Assembly: GCA_017456545.1 (NCBI GenBank)
Contig: JAFTJE010000026.1
Coordinates: forward strand, 29,806 to 93,805
Reading direction: 5' to 3'
Origin: Clostridia bacterium
GTDB lineage: Bacteria > Bacillota > Clostridia > Oscillospirales > CAG-272
Length of the DNA stretch: 64,000 nucleotides
This document shows, one piece after another, positions 53,099-61,762 of this stretch. Within the stretch, counting starts at the first letter, position 1. Each line of letters opens with the position of its first letter. The notes below the pieces were generated by a model. The model ran no database searches. It saw only the letters and a program-made list of their open reading frames with translations, and was not told the DNA's origin. The translations under genes were made by a program, and so were the position numbers.

Positions 53099-55212
53099 TT
53101 ATCTGTCCTCATAATAATATCGTTTTGTATGCTTTCATTCAAATTAACAAAATAGTCGGAAAAGCCACTTACTCTTACTCTAATATGCTTATATTTTTCG
53201 GGATTTTCCTTTGCGGCAATAAGCTCCTCCTTAGAAATATAGGTAAGCTGAAAATGAACGCCTCCGTTTCTAAAGTAGGTCTCGAAGGTGTTAACCAATT
53301 TACCGAATTGCTCATCATCCTCTACAAGCTTTCTATCAAGAGAAATATTCGTAACAGTGGAGCCACAGGCAATAAGATTTTTATGAGCTACAATAACAGA
53401 ATTAAGTAGGGCAGTAAGTCCGTTTCGATCCCGTCCCTCATTTTGTCCAACGCCGAATTTCATCATTTCACCCATATATCTACCGTCGGGGGTCGCAAGG
53501 GTATCCTCTCCGTACCATTTATAATGCTCATTATATCCGGCAAGGTCACCTACAAGCCATTGATAGCCAAAAATATTCTTCTTGCCGTTTATAAATCTGT
53601 ATAGGCTATCATAAAAAAGAGAGGTAATATAGTTTGACATACTGTCATCATTACCGAAAAAGTCAGTAGTGTTAAGTATTATTGTCCGATACATATCGAA
53701 GCCTTGCCAATTGGAGTGTAATGCATCTATTAGTGTTTTCATAGACATCAGCTTTTCATCAAATATATATTTTTTTACAACTATTAAGCTATCTATAACA
53801 TTGATTATACCCATAAGCGTTGGAGAAGCAATAGCAGTATTACATCCACCCTGTGTAATACTTTTGGCATTTTCGATACAATCACAGGCAAATAAGCTGG
53901 ATATATAGTTTATGTCCTTTGCTCTTATTTCATTGTATTTATTGTCATACTCGAATATTTTTTCTAAATCATCAAACAGTATACTTTCATAAATTCCATA
54001 GAATTCATCAAAGGATTTGCAATTTATTATTTTTTCATGATTTTTATGGAAAAGTGTTTCTATGGAATGTAGCAAATTACCTTTAGAATTACTTCCTGCC
54101 ATAGAGCCCAAAAATGCAGGTTCATTGCATCCAACCGTGGTGTAGGAGACAGCCTTTTCGAAGGGGATACCACAGATTTTGGTATAGCAGGCAATTCGCA
54201 TATCGTCATTGGTAAATGCAATTCGTTTGTTGGGGTCCTTCCTTTCACAGTTCATTATAAACCACAAGACATCCTTGGGTGTTTTACTCGTCCAACGAAA
54301 GGTAAGCTGTGGTATATAAGTTGGAAGCTCCATAAGGGATTCAACTATAAGCACCGAAAATTCATTAAATCCGTCGGTACCGTCCTCCAAATATCCTCCT
54401 ATGCAGAAGTGAGACTGTCCTCCTCTTGTGAAGTGAGGAGAGTTGATATGTGTGTAGGATTGAAGCATAAGAAAAAACTCCTGTAAATATTGCTTGGCTT
54501 CATCCCGTGTTAGTGTATCATTTTTAATATCATTGAAATAAAAGGGCGATAAGTATCTGTCAAGAGTTCCCACACTGTCCGGGTTGGCACTAAAGCAGAT
54601 ATACATTGTAAGTATCGCTTCATATAGATTTGACGGAGCATTTCTTGGAACCCGTAGCAGAGTGTTAGCAAGCTTTTCAAGATTATTTTTCTTAGTAGGA
54701 TCGCTGATGGATTTGGAAAATTCAAGTACTTTACAAGAGCATTTATCTGCCCATTTTATAATAGCTTTTGCGACATCTATAAGGCCGTTAAGAAACTCTG
54801 ATTCCTCGGGCTTATTATGTATGAGAAGAGAGGCGTCAATATCCTCTATAATTCCTTTTATGCCCTTTTTCAGCACTCGGCTGTAATCTCCCGTAGCATG
54901 CTGCCATTCCATAGTGGATAGATTTTCAATTTTCTTCAGATAGAAATTTTCAAGGGCAATAGCAGTATTTTTATGCCCACTACGATTAAAGGCATCGCCT
55001 ACCACACTCCCGTCAAAGCGAAAAATACCTGTGAACAGAGAATTCTCGGTAATAACAGGATTTTGGCAAAGGATATATTCACATAATCTTTTTACATTCA
55101 TTTGTTCCGTAGGGAGAAAATAGTCGTATCTGTCAAAATTAGGTTTTACTGTTTCAACATACATTTTACCGCTAAGGGTAAGAGCACATAATTTACTGAT
55201 TCTTTCGTTCAT
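53095..55212 (-). CDS. Glycyl radical enzyme of unassigned substrate
   Basis: 705 residues from the ATG at 55212, which follows GGAGA. An in-frame ATG at 55296 lacks a ribosome site. The thiyl-radical site is Cys362 with Glu364 (VGCNEPAF), and the glycyl radical loop is RVSGFSDYFVNLN with Gly about 683. Cys-x-Glu excludes pyruvate formate-lyase (Cys-Cys) and fits the eliminase/lyase group (diol dehydratase, choline lyase, HPAD types). However it is 80-150 residues shorter than those, and GCNEP replaces the common GCVEP. No microcompartment genes are next to it. Confidence 0.88.
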   Translation of the reverse strand: MNERISKLCALTLSGKMYVETVKPNFDRYDYFLPTEQMNVKRLCEYILCQNPVITENSLFTGIFRFDGSVVGDAFNRSGHKNTAIALENFYLKKIENLSTMEWQHATGDYSRVLKKGIKGIIEDIDASLLIHNKPEESEFLNGLIDVAKAIIKWADKCSCKVLEFSKSISDPTKKNNLEKLANTLLRVPRNAPSNLYEAILTMYICFSANPDSVGTLDRYLSPFYFNDIKNDTLTRDEAKQYLQEFFLMLQSYTHINSPHFTRGGQSHFCIGGYLEDGTDGFNEFSVLIVESLMELPTYIPQLTFRWTSKTPKDVLWFIMNCERKDPNKRIAFTNDDMRIACYTKICGIPFEKAVSYTTVGCNEPAFLGSMAGSNSKGNLLHSIETLFHKNHEKIINCKSFDEFYGIYESILFDDLEKIFEYDNKYNEIRAKDINYISSLFACDCIENAKSITQGGCNTAIASPTLMGIINVIDSLIVVKKYIFDEKLMSMKTLIDALHSNWQGFDMYRTIILNTTDFFGNDDSMSNYITSLFYDSLYRFINGKKNIFGYQWLVGDLAGYNEHYKWYGEDTLATPDGRYMGEMMKFGVGQNEGRDRNGLTALLNSVIVAHKNLIACGSTVTNISLDRKLVEDDEQFGKLVNTFETYFRNGGVHFQLTYISKEELIAAKENPEKYKHIRVRVSGFSDYFVNLNESIQNDIIMRTDK

Positions 55213-55244
55213 ATAATTCTCCGCACAATATGTAATATAGTTAT

Positions 55245-55273
55245 ATTTTACATACCGAAGATTATCTTGTAAA
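55245..55273 (-). promoter_or_regulatory. Promoter of the glycyl radical enzyme unit
   Basis: On the minus strand TTTACA (55273-55268), 17-bp spacer, TAAAAT (55250-55245), 32 bases before the ATG at 55212. Confidence 0.6.
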
Positions 55274-55312
55274 TGGGATAAATAATATTTTTGCATTTTT
55301 CGACACTAAATA

Positions 55313-55341
55313 TTGATTTTATAACAAGCTTGTCGTATAAT
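55313..55341 (+). promoter_or_regulatory. Promoter of the AraC-family gene
   Basis: TTGATT (55313-55318), 17-bp spacer, TATAAT (55336-55341). The spacer holds the palindrome ACAAGCTTGT (55324-55333). Confidence 0.7.
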
Positions 55342-55357
55342 TAAAAAGGGTGATAAT

Positions 55358-56131
55358 ATGAATAAGAATTTTATAATAACATCTATTGAGCAGGTTATAC
55401 TCGTTGGGAAGGAAAAATATAAGGAGAAAAATCTTCACTTTTCAAATAGCATACCGTTTAATGAAATAATATTTCATTTTTCAGGCTCGTCCATTGTATA
55501 TTTTGGAGAACAGAGCTTAAAAGTTAAGGAAAATACAGTTCGTTTTCTTCCCAAAGGAAAGGTATCTCGATATGATGTACATAGAGAGATACCCGGAGAA
55601 TGTATAGATGTCTTTTTCTCAACGGATAAACCAGTATCTGAAAATGCTTTTGTTTGGGAATCAGATAAAAAGGAGCAAATCGGAGCATTATTTCGAAAGC
55701 TGTTTATATGTTGGACATCCAAGTCTGACGGATATTATATGAAATGTATGTCATACCTATATAGAATAATAGCAGAAATACAGTCAATAGAATATGTGTC
55801 TATAGAACAGTATAATAAGATCACACCTGCGATAGATGAAATAAACAGAGAGTTCCTTAATAAAAGCTTATCAAGCTCTTATCTTGCAGAAATATGCGGC
55901 ATCAGTGAAACATATCTAAAGAAGCTATTTAACAAGAAGTTTGGGATTCCTCCTAAAAAATACATAATACAAAAGAAGATAGATTACGCATGCGAGCTGT
56001 TATTACTTAGACGCTATACCGTTACCGAAATTGCGGAAATGTGTAATTTTGGAGATGTATACTATTTCAGCAGACAGTTTAAGGAGTATATGGGTGTTTC
56101 CCCTTTGGAGTATATTAAAAGAGTTAGATAA
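55358..56131 (+). CDS. AraC family transcriptional regulator
   Basis: 257 residues. The N-terminal 150 residues look like a cupin-type sensor (FNEIIFHFSGSSIVYFGEQSLKVKENTVRFLPKG). The C-terminal 100 residues form the two helix-turn-helix AraC domain (LSSSYLAEICGISETYLKKLFNKKFG...TVTEIAEMCNFGDVYYFSRQFKEYMGVSPLEY). It is divergent from the glycyl radical enzyme unit, the usual arrangement for a substrate-responsive activator. Confidence 0.92.
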   Translation: MNKNFIITSIEQVILVGKEKYKEKNLHFSNSIPFNEIIFHFSGSSIVYFGEQSLKVKENTVRFLPKGKVSRYDVHREIPGECIDVFFSTDKPVSENAFVWESDKKEQIGALFRKLFICWTSKSDGYYMKCMSYLYRIIAEIQSIEYVSIEQYNKITPAIDEINREFLNKSLSSSYLAEICGISETYLKKLFNKKFGIPPKKYIIQKKIDYACELLLLRRYTVTEIAEMCNFGDVYYFSRQFKEYMGVSPLEYIKRVR

Positions 56132-56136
56132 TATAA

Positions 56137-56155
56137 TTTCAACCTCAGGTTGAAA
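56137..56155. promoter_or_regulatory. Palindrome between the araC-type and XRE genes
   Basis: TTTCAACC-TCA-GGTTGAAA, perfect 8-3-8 dyad without a T tract. A GTTGAA half-site recurs in the following promoter spacer. Possible operator. Confidence 0.5.
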
Positions 56156-56184
56156 ATAACGATAAAAACTCAACAAAAATACTA

Positions 56185-56213
56185 TTGAAAGTTGAATTTT
56201 TGGATGCTATAAT
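56185..56213 (+). promoter_or_regulatory. Promoter of the XRE gene
   Basis: TTGAAA (56185-56190), 17-bp spacer, TATAAT (56208-56213). Confidence 0.7.
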
Positions 56214-56256
56214 TATATCATAAGGTGGCCGCCTATTATACTCAAGGAGGAAAAAT

Positions 56257-57078
56257 ATGTTGGATCAAAAAATTTTTGGAGAAAAGTTGAAAAATCATAG
56301 AAAGATGCTGGGGTATACTCAGGAGGCAGTTGCCGATAAGCTTGAAGTATCTGCTCAAGCAGTTTCAAAATGGGAGTCCGGAGATTGCTTACCTGATTGT
56401 ATAAATTTGAAGGCAATAAGTGATTTGTATAAGATATCTGCTGATGTGCTTCTCGAAACAGAAAGCAACGGAGATGTGAAGGCGGTTTCGGATAAAATAG
56501 AGCAGATAGGTACAGAATTTATCTGGGCTAATGTGTCTAAATATGAAAATATACATTTGGAATTGGGAAATGACCTATTAAGCATGTGGAAGGGCTTGTA
56601 TTTTGCAGAGTGTGGCGATAAGGAAAAAAGTAAGGAAAGTAAAGAACAAGGAAATCTCAGAATTTGTGGCCCATTTGGTACAAAGATATGGGATGATGAG
56701 GGAATTATCTGTGTTATTAAGTCCGAATTTATAAGAAATATAGCTCCTTCATCTGACAGAAGCTATGATATATTAAGTGAGCTATGTACAAGGGAAGGAC
56801 AGCAAATTATAAGGGTGCTTTATCCTCACAAGCCTATCTCAAAGGACAAAATTATTGAAGAAACGGGAATTGAAATTCATAGACTAAATGAATTACTTCT
56901 TAAATTTACAGAGGGAAATATTATTGAATATATTTGCGATAACAGAGTTCATTTTTCCGAGTCGGGATATAAGCTTAACGGATGTTGTGGTATAGCAGCA
57001 TATATGATGGCTGCTACCCTTTATATACTTGATAAAAAACAGTATACAGTTAGTGAATATCTTTGTAATCCCGATTGA
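56257..57078 (+). CDS. XRE-family regulator with C-terminal winged-helix-like domain
   Basis: 273 residues. An N-terminal Cro/C1 helix-turn-helix (RKMLGYTQEAVADKLEVSAQAVSKWESGDCLPD) is followed by a middle region with WANVSKYENIHLELG and a C-terminal winged-helix-like part (QQIIRVLYPHKPISKDKIIEETGIEIHRLNELL). AAGGAGG precedes the ATG. The C-terminal domain may bind a ligand or a second DNA site. Its stop codon abuts the start of the next small XRE gene. Confidence 0.85.
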   Translation: MLDQKIFGEKLKNHRKMLGYTQEAVADKLEVSAQAVSKWESGDCLPDCINLKAISDLYKISADVLLETESNGDVKAVSDKIEQIGTEFIWANVSKYENIHLELGNDLLSMWKGLYFAECGDKEKSKESKEQGNLRICGPFGTKIWDDEGIICVIKSEFIRNIAPSSDRSYDILSELCTREGQQIIRVLYPHKPISKDKIIEETGIEIHRLNELLLKFTEGNIIEYICDNRVHFSESGYKLNGCCGIAAYMMAATLYILDKKQYTVSEYLCNPD

Positions 57079-57285
57079 ATGCTGTGTATAACTATTTCAT
57101 ATAGGATAAAGCAATACAGACGGGAGCATAAAATCTCGCAAGAACGATTTGGGGATATGGTTGGGGTATCGGCACAGGCTGTTTCAAAATGGGAAAGGCA
57201 ATTATCTTATCCCGATATAATGCTATGGCTAAGCTTATCTAAAATTCTTTCCTGTAATATAGAGGATTTCTTTGAAGAAATATAA
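57079..57285 (+). CDS. Small XRE-family protein
   Basis: 68 residues, a single helix-turn-helix (IKQYRREHKISQERFGDMVGVSAQAVSKWERQLSYP). Its ATG directly follows the preceding TGA with no clear ribosome site, so it would depend on translational coupling. The same HTH type as its neighbour suggests duplication. Weak evidence for expression; ATG could also be further in. Confidence 0.6.
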   Translation: MLCITISYRIKQYRREHKISQERFGDMVGVSAQAVSKWERQLSYPDIMLWLSLSKILSCNIEDFFEEI

Positions 57286-57286
57286 A

Positions 57287-57322
57287 AAAATCGGTTCAAG
57301 GTAAATACTTGAACCGATTTTT
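57287..57322 (+). terminator. Terminator after the XRE genes
   Basis: AAAATCGGTTCAAG / CTTGAACCGATTTT stem, 7-base loop, T5. Confidence 0.9.
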
Positions 57323-57468
57323 ATATCATAATTTGCCTCCAAATAAATTTTGCTTGTAAAAATTATAGGTTAGCAAATAATTTGCGTAAGTATAATAATC
57401 AAATTTCACTAATTGTGTCTTGAATTTGGTACATTAATAGTATTACTGAAAAAAATAACAAATATATA

Positions 57469-57498
57469 TTGACTTTATAAAACATTAAAGACTATAAT
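57469..57498 (+). promoter_or_regulatory. Candidate promoter of the cas operon
   Basis: TTGACT (57469-57474), 18-bp spacer, TATAAT (57493-57498). It would give a 5' leader of about 165 bases that runs antisense through the whole tracrRNA. Confidence 0.55.
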
Positions 57499-57518
57499 GT
57501 AAATAATGATATAGTCTT
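57488..57518. promoter_or_regulatory. Inverted repeat over the candidate cas promoter -10
   Basis: AAGACTATA (57488-57496) and TATAGTCTT (57510-57518), perfect 9-bp arms 13 bases apart. The left arm overlaps the -10 box. Possible operator, or a structure just past the tracrRNA terminator. Confidence 0.5.
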
Positions 57519-57634
57519 AAAAAAAAGCCTTCCGAAGAAAGCTTTTTTACACACGCTGTGTAATCGGCATAGCCGACGATTTGAGAAAATCTTTTATTTG
57601 AACTCGTAGTGTAATTTATAAGGGAATAAACTAC
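57519..57634 (-). ncRNA. tracrRNA of the type II-A system
   Basis: Read on the minus strand from a start near 57634. The anti-repeat (about 57630-57596) pairs with the CRISPR repeat: an upper stem of about 19 bp with one bulged U, an internal bulge, and a lower UUUGA stem. A short hairpin (CGGC-TAT-GCCG, 57565-57576) and ACAC/GTGT pairing follow, then a Rho-independent terminator at 57519-57548 (AAAAAAGC stem, TTCG loop, T8). Promoter and terminator positions predict about 116 nt. It is needed for crRNA maturation by RNase III and for Cas9 loading. Confidence 0.88.
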
Positions 57635-57640
57635 ACTAAC

Positions 57641-57669
57641 ATTATAATCCAAAAAGGAGATGTTGTCAA
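57641..57669 (-). promoter_or_regulatory. tracrRNA promoter
   Basis: On the minus strand TTGACA (57669-57664), 17-bp spacer, TATAAT (57646-57641): perfect consensus. It lies between the tracrRNA and the cas9 ATG at 57671, and its spacer contains the cas9 ribosome site AAAGGAGA. Confidence 0.88.
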
Positions 57670-57670
57670 T

Positions 57671-60600
57671 ATGAAAAATGAAAAATATTATGTGGGATTT
57701 GATATAGGTACCGATTCTGTTGGTTATGCAGTAACGGACGAGCAATATAATCTTTGCAAGTTTAGAGGAGAGCCAATGTGGGGAGTAAATATTTTTGAAG
57801 AGGCTCAGCTCGCTGTTGACCGTAGAAATTTTCGTGTAGCTCGTAGACGACTTGATCGTAGGCAACAACGAATTGATATGATAAGAGATATATTTGCTGA
57901 GGAAATTTATAAGGTTGATAAAAACTTTTATAAACGCTTAAAAGAAAGTTATTTATATCCTAATACAGCAGACGAAAAAGTCAGATTATTCGATTCTTAC
58001 GGAGAGCAAAGATCATATGACATAAAGTATCCGACTATTCATCATTTGATTTTTGAATTAATGCAGTCTAAGGATATTCATGATGTTAGACATATATACA
58101 TTGCTTGTGCTTGGCTTGTGGCACATAGAGGACATTTCCTTAGTGATGTCAGCAAAAATAACATTGAAGAAGTTACAGACTTCGGTGTATTATATAAAAA
58201 ACTTATAAATTATATCAAGCGAGACGGACGCATATTGCCATGGAACGATAATATCGATATAAATTTAATCTCTTCTACATTAAATAAAAAGACAGGAATC
58301 ACAAAAAAAGCAAAAGCACTTACAGAGGTTTTATTTAATGGAGAAAAGGCCCCTAAAGTAATTAATGATGAATATGAATTTAACTATGAATTATTAATTA
58401 AACTTTTATGTGGAGCTAAAGTTGGGTTAAAAGAACTTTTTGGCAGGGAAGAGTATGAAGATCTTGATGAAAAATCAATTATGCTTGGTATGGATGATGA
58501 TAAGCTTTCTGCAATTATGCAAAATATTGGCGAAGACGCAGATATTATCAGTATATTAAAATCAATATACGATTGGGCAATATTAATAGATGTCCTTAAA
58601 GGAAAAACTTCAATATCCGAAGCAAAAGTAGAAGTGTATGAACAACATAAACGGGATTTGAAATCTTTGAAATACTTTATAAAGAAATATTTACACGAGA
58701 AATATGATGAAATCTTTCGTTCTAAAACACAAAATAACAATTATGTTGCATATGTAGGAAAAAATAAAACAAAAAGTGAAGATATAAAGGTAAAAAAATC
58801 AAATAGCCAAGAAGACCTTTGTAAATACCTTCTTTCAATATTTAAGAATATATCTCCTGAAACAAATGATTTTGAAGAATATCAAAAAATTACCAATAGG
58901 TTGGAAATAAATGATTTTCTTCCCAAACAGGTAGATGGAGATAACCGTGTAATACCTTTTCAACTTTATTTGTATGAGTTAAATAAAATCCTTGATAATG
59001 CACAATCTTATTTACCCATTTTAAGTAAAGTGGATGAGAATGGTCTAACAGGTGTACAAAAAATTATTTCAGTATTTGAATTTAGAGTACCGTATTATGT
59101 AGGACCATTGAAGGAAAATCTTGAAAATAATAAAAAAATAAATTGTTGGATGAAGCGAAAGGCTGAAGGTAAGATATATCCATGGAATTTTAAGGATATG
59201 GTTGATCTTGACGCAAGTGAAGAATTGTTTATAAAAAGAATGACAAATTCTTGTACATATTTACCTGGAGAAGATGTTTTACCAAAAAATTCTCTTATAT
59301 ATTGTGCTTTTGAAGTGTTAAACGAAATAAATAAAATTAAGATTAACGGTGTTGATATATCTGTTGAGGCAAAGCAGGGTATATATGAAAATGTGTTTAT
59401 GCAATTCAATAAGGTTACACCCAAAAAAATAAAACATTTTCTTGTAGCTAACGGATATGCTTGCGAAGAAGATATAATATCCGGGTTGGATATTACAATA
59501 AAATCCTCTTTAATACCATTTAGGCTGTTCAGAAACCTTGTAGAAAAAGAATTATTATCATATTCGGATGTTGAAGCTATAATAAAACGGGCTACATATT
59601 CAGAAGATAAAGTAAGACTTTGCGAATGGTTGCATAAGGAATATCCAAAACTTCCTGATAATGAAATTAAATATATTTTAAGTATGAAATTTAAGGATTT
59701 TGGAAGATTATCCAGAAAACTTTTATGTTCTGTTGAGGGCACAAACAAACAAACCGGAGAAAGATTTACAATTTTAAGGGCAATGTGGGAAACAAATTAT
59801 AATTTTATGGAGTTGTGCTCAAATAAATTTACTTTCGCAGAGGAAATTGATAATTTCGTTAAAGTATATTATGACATTAATCCTAAAAAAATAACTGATA
59901 TTATGGACGATATGGGAGTGTCAAATGCTGTGAAGCGTCCAATTATTCGTACTCTTGATATTATAAAAGATGTGGTTAAGGTGAAAGGTAATGCACCGGA
60001 AATGATATTCATTGAGATGGCAAGGGGAACTATTGATAATCAAAAAGGTAAAAGAACCGATTCTCGACTGAAGCAAATTTGCGATTTATACAGTAAAATT
60101 GATACAGAAGAAGTTAGAGAATTGCAGACACAACTTGATGAACTTGGCGAAACTGTTCATAACAAACTTCAAAGTGATAAATTATTTTTGTATTTTATTC
60201 AACTTGGCAAGTGCCTATATACCGGAAAGCCGATTGATATTGAATCAATTATAAAAGGGGATGGTAAATTTAATATTGAGCATATATACCCTCGCAGTTT
60301 TGTTAAAGATGACAGTATAATTAATAATCTTATACTTGTTGATTCAAAAGCAAACGGTGATAAAAGCGATACATTTCCTATATCATCTCAAATACTGAAT
60401 AATATGAGTATGTATTGGGCGTATCTCAATAAAATTGGGCTATTGAGTGACGAAAAATTAAAAAGGTTATCTCGTAAGACTCCTTTTACAGATGATGAGA
60501 AATTTGAGTTTACAAATCGTCAACTTGTTGAAACTCGTCAGTCAACTAAGGCCATAGGTGCCTTGTTAAAAGAGATGTATCCAAATAGTGAGATAGTATA

Positions 60601-61762
60601 TGTAAAAGCAGGACTTATATCTGACTTCAGAGATGAGTTTAATATATTAAAATCAAGAACAGTAAATGACCTTCATCATGCTAAGGACGCTTATCTTAAT
60701 ATTGTTGTAGGTAATGTATGGCATCATAAATTCAGTAAACAATTTTGGAAAGCAGACAGTAATAATAATGCAAAACATGAAGTGGTATTTTCGAGAACTA
60801 TAAAATGTGGAGATAAAACAATTTGGAGAGGAGTAGAAGATAAAAACAGAATTGTTAATACAGTTAAGAAGAATACTCCTCGCTTAACAAAGTATGCATT
60901 TTGCAGAAAAGGAGGATTCTTTGATCAAAACCCGGTTTCCTCTGCAGAAGGACTTGTGTCGAGGAAAAAAACTTTGCCATCAGAAATTTATGGTGGATAT
61001 AATAAAACTACAGCATCATTTTTCGTTTTGGTAAAATACAAGGTTGGAAAAAAACAAGATATTTTTGTTATGCCAATTGAGTTGTTATATGCAGATAAAT
61101 TTGTCAACGATAATACTTTTGCGTTAGAGTACGCAAGGAAAACTATAGGTGGAGTCTTGGGTAAACCTGTTGATGAGATTGACTTTTTATTAAACAAACG
61201 GTTTATTAAGATTAATACGATTTTATCTTTGAATGGGTTGAATGTTTGTATAACAGGAAAATCAGGTGGAGGTCGCCAGTTGGGAGTATCTTTGTTGGAA
61301 TCATATAAAACATCTTTTGAAAATGAGTGTTATATCAAAAAACTTGAATCATTTGAAAACAAAAGAAGGAGAAATTCTAATATTATTTTGAGTGAAGCAT
61401 ATGACGGAATTTCAAAGGATAAAAATAACGAATTATACGATAATTTTATATCCAAATTCAACAAACCACCATTTATGTATCGACCTGCAAATCCAATTGA
61501 TACACTAATGAATAAAAAAGAAGAGTTTAAGAGGCTTTCTCCTGATAGACAGGTATCTGTTTTACTTCAAATTTTAGGATTGTTTGGAAGAGCACCGAGT
61601 GCTGATCTAACTGATATTGGAGGTGTAGCAAAAGCCGGAGCTGCTAAATTATCGTCCAATGTTTCAAATTGGAAGAAAAATTATACAGATGTTCGTATTA
61701 TTGATAAATCCTCTTCCGGGCTTTATGAAACAGTTTCTGAAAATATAATTAATCTATTATGA
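57671..61762 (+). CDS. cas9: CRISPR-associated endonuclease Cas9, type II-A
   Basis: RNA-guided DNA nuclease, 1363 residues, in the usual II-A range. RuvC-I has Asp11 (YYVGFDIGTDSVG). The Arg-rich bridge helix is RRNFRVARRRLDRRQQRIDMI. RuvC-II has Glu782 (PEMIFIEMARG). HNH has His871 (NIEHIYPRSF) and Asn895 (KANGDKSD). RuvC-III has His1002-His1003 and Asp1006 (HHAKDAYLN). All catalytic residues are present, so both strands should be cut. The PAM-interacting region is C-terminal and its PAM is not predictable by eye. The ribosome site AAAGGAGA overlaps the tracrRNA promoter. It overlaps cas1 by 4 bases. Confidence 0.97.
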   Translation: MKNEKYYVGFDIGTDSVGYAVTDEQYNLCKFRGEPMWGVNIFEEAQLAVDRRNFRVARRRLDRRQQRIDMIRDIFAEEIYKVDKNFYKRLKESYLYPNTADEKVRLFDSYGEQRSYDIKYPTIHHLIFELMQSKDIHDVRHIYIACAWLVAHRGHFLSDVSKNNIEEVTDFGVLYKKLINYIKRDGRILPWNDNIDINLISSTLNKKTGITKKAKALTEVLFNGEKAPKVINDEYEFNYELLIKLLCGAKVGLKELFGREEYEDLDEKSIMLGMDDDKLSAIMQNIGEDADIISILKSIYDWAILIDVLKGKTSISEAKVEVYEQHKRDLKSLKYFIKKYLHEKYDEIFRSKTQNNNYVAYVGKNKTKSEDIKVKKSNSQEDLCKYLLSIFKNISPETNDFEEYQKITNRLEINDFLPKQVDGDNRVIPFQLYLYELNKILDNAQSYLPILSKVDENGLTGVQKIISVFEFRVPYYVGPLKENLENNKKINCWMKRKAEGKIYPWNFKDMVDLDASEELFIKRMTNSCTYLPGEDVLPKNSLIYCAFEVLNEINKIKINGVDISVEAKQGIYENVFMQFNKVTPKKIKHFLVANGYACEEDIISGLDITIKSSLIPFRLFRNLVEKELLSYSDVEAIIKRATYSEDKVRLCEWLHKEYPKLPDNEIKYILSMKFKDFGRLSRKLLCSVEGTNKQTGERFTILRAMWETNYNFMELCSNKFTFAEEIDNFVKVYYDINPKKITDIMDDMGVSNAVKRPIIRTLDIIKDVVKVKGNAPEMIFIEMARGTIDNQKGKRTDSRLKQICDLYSKIDTEEVRELQTQLDELGETVHNKLQSDKLFLYFIQLGKCLYTGKPIDIESIIKGDGKFNIEHIYPRSFVKDDSIINNLILVDSKANGDKSDTFPISSQILNNMSMYWAYLNKIGLLSDEKLKRLSRKTPFTDDEKFEFTNRQLVETRQSTKAIGALLKEMYPNSEIVYVKAGLISDFRDEFNILKSRTVNDLHHAKDAYLNIVVGNVWHHKFSKQFWKADSNNNAKHEVVFSRTIKCGDKTIWRGVEDKNRIVNTVKKNTPRLTKYAFCRKGGFFDQNPVSSAEGLVSRKKTLPSEIYGGYNKTTASFFVLVKYKVGKKQDIFVMPIELLYADKFVNDNTFALEYARKTIGGVLGKPVDEIDFLLNKRFIKINTILSLNGLNVCITGKSGGGRQLGVSLLESYKTSFENECYIKKLESFENKRRRNSNIILSEAYDGISKDKNNELYDNFISKFNKPPFMYRPANPIDTLMNKKEEFKRLSPDRQVSVLLQILGLFGRAPSADLTDIGGVAKAGAAKLSSNVSNWKKNYTDVRIIDKSSSGLYETVSENIINLL

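Noticed and set aside
53095-55296. Pyruvate formate-lyase assignment
   Set aside because: PFL needs adjacent Cys-Cys; this enzyme has a single Cys in GCNEP, and its activase has the extra ferredoxin-like cluster region.
56257-57285. The two XRE frames as one frameshifted gene
   Set aside because: Each begins with its own complete helix-turn-helix, and the first protein has a full C-terminal domain before its stop.
57596-57634. Isolated degenerate CRISPR repeat upstream of cas9
   Set aside because: The similarity to the repeat is explained by the tracrRNA anti-repeat on the other strand, supported by a promoter and terminator in the right places.
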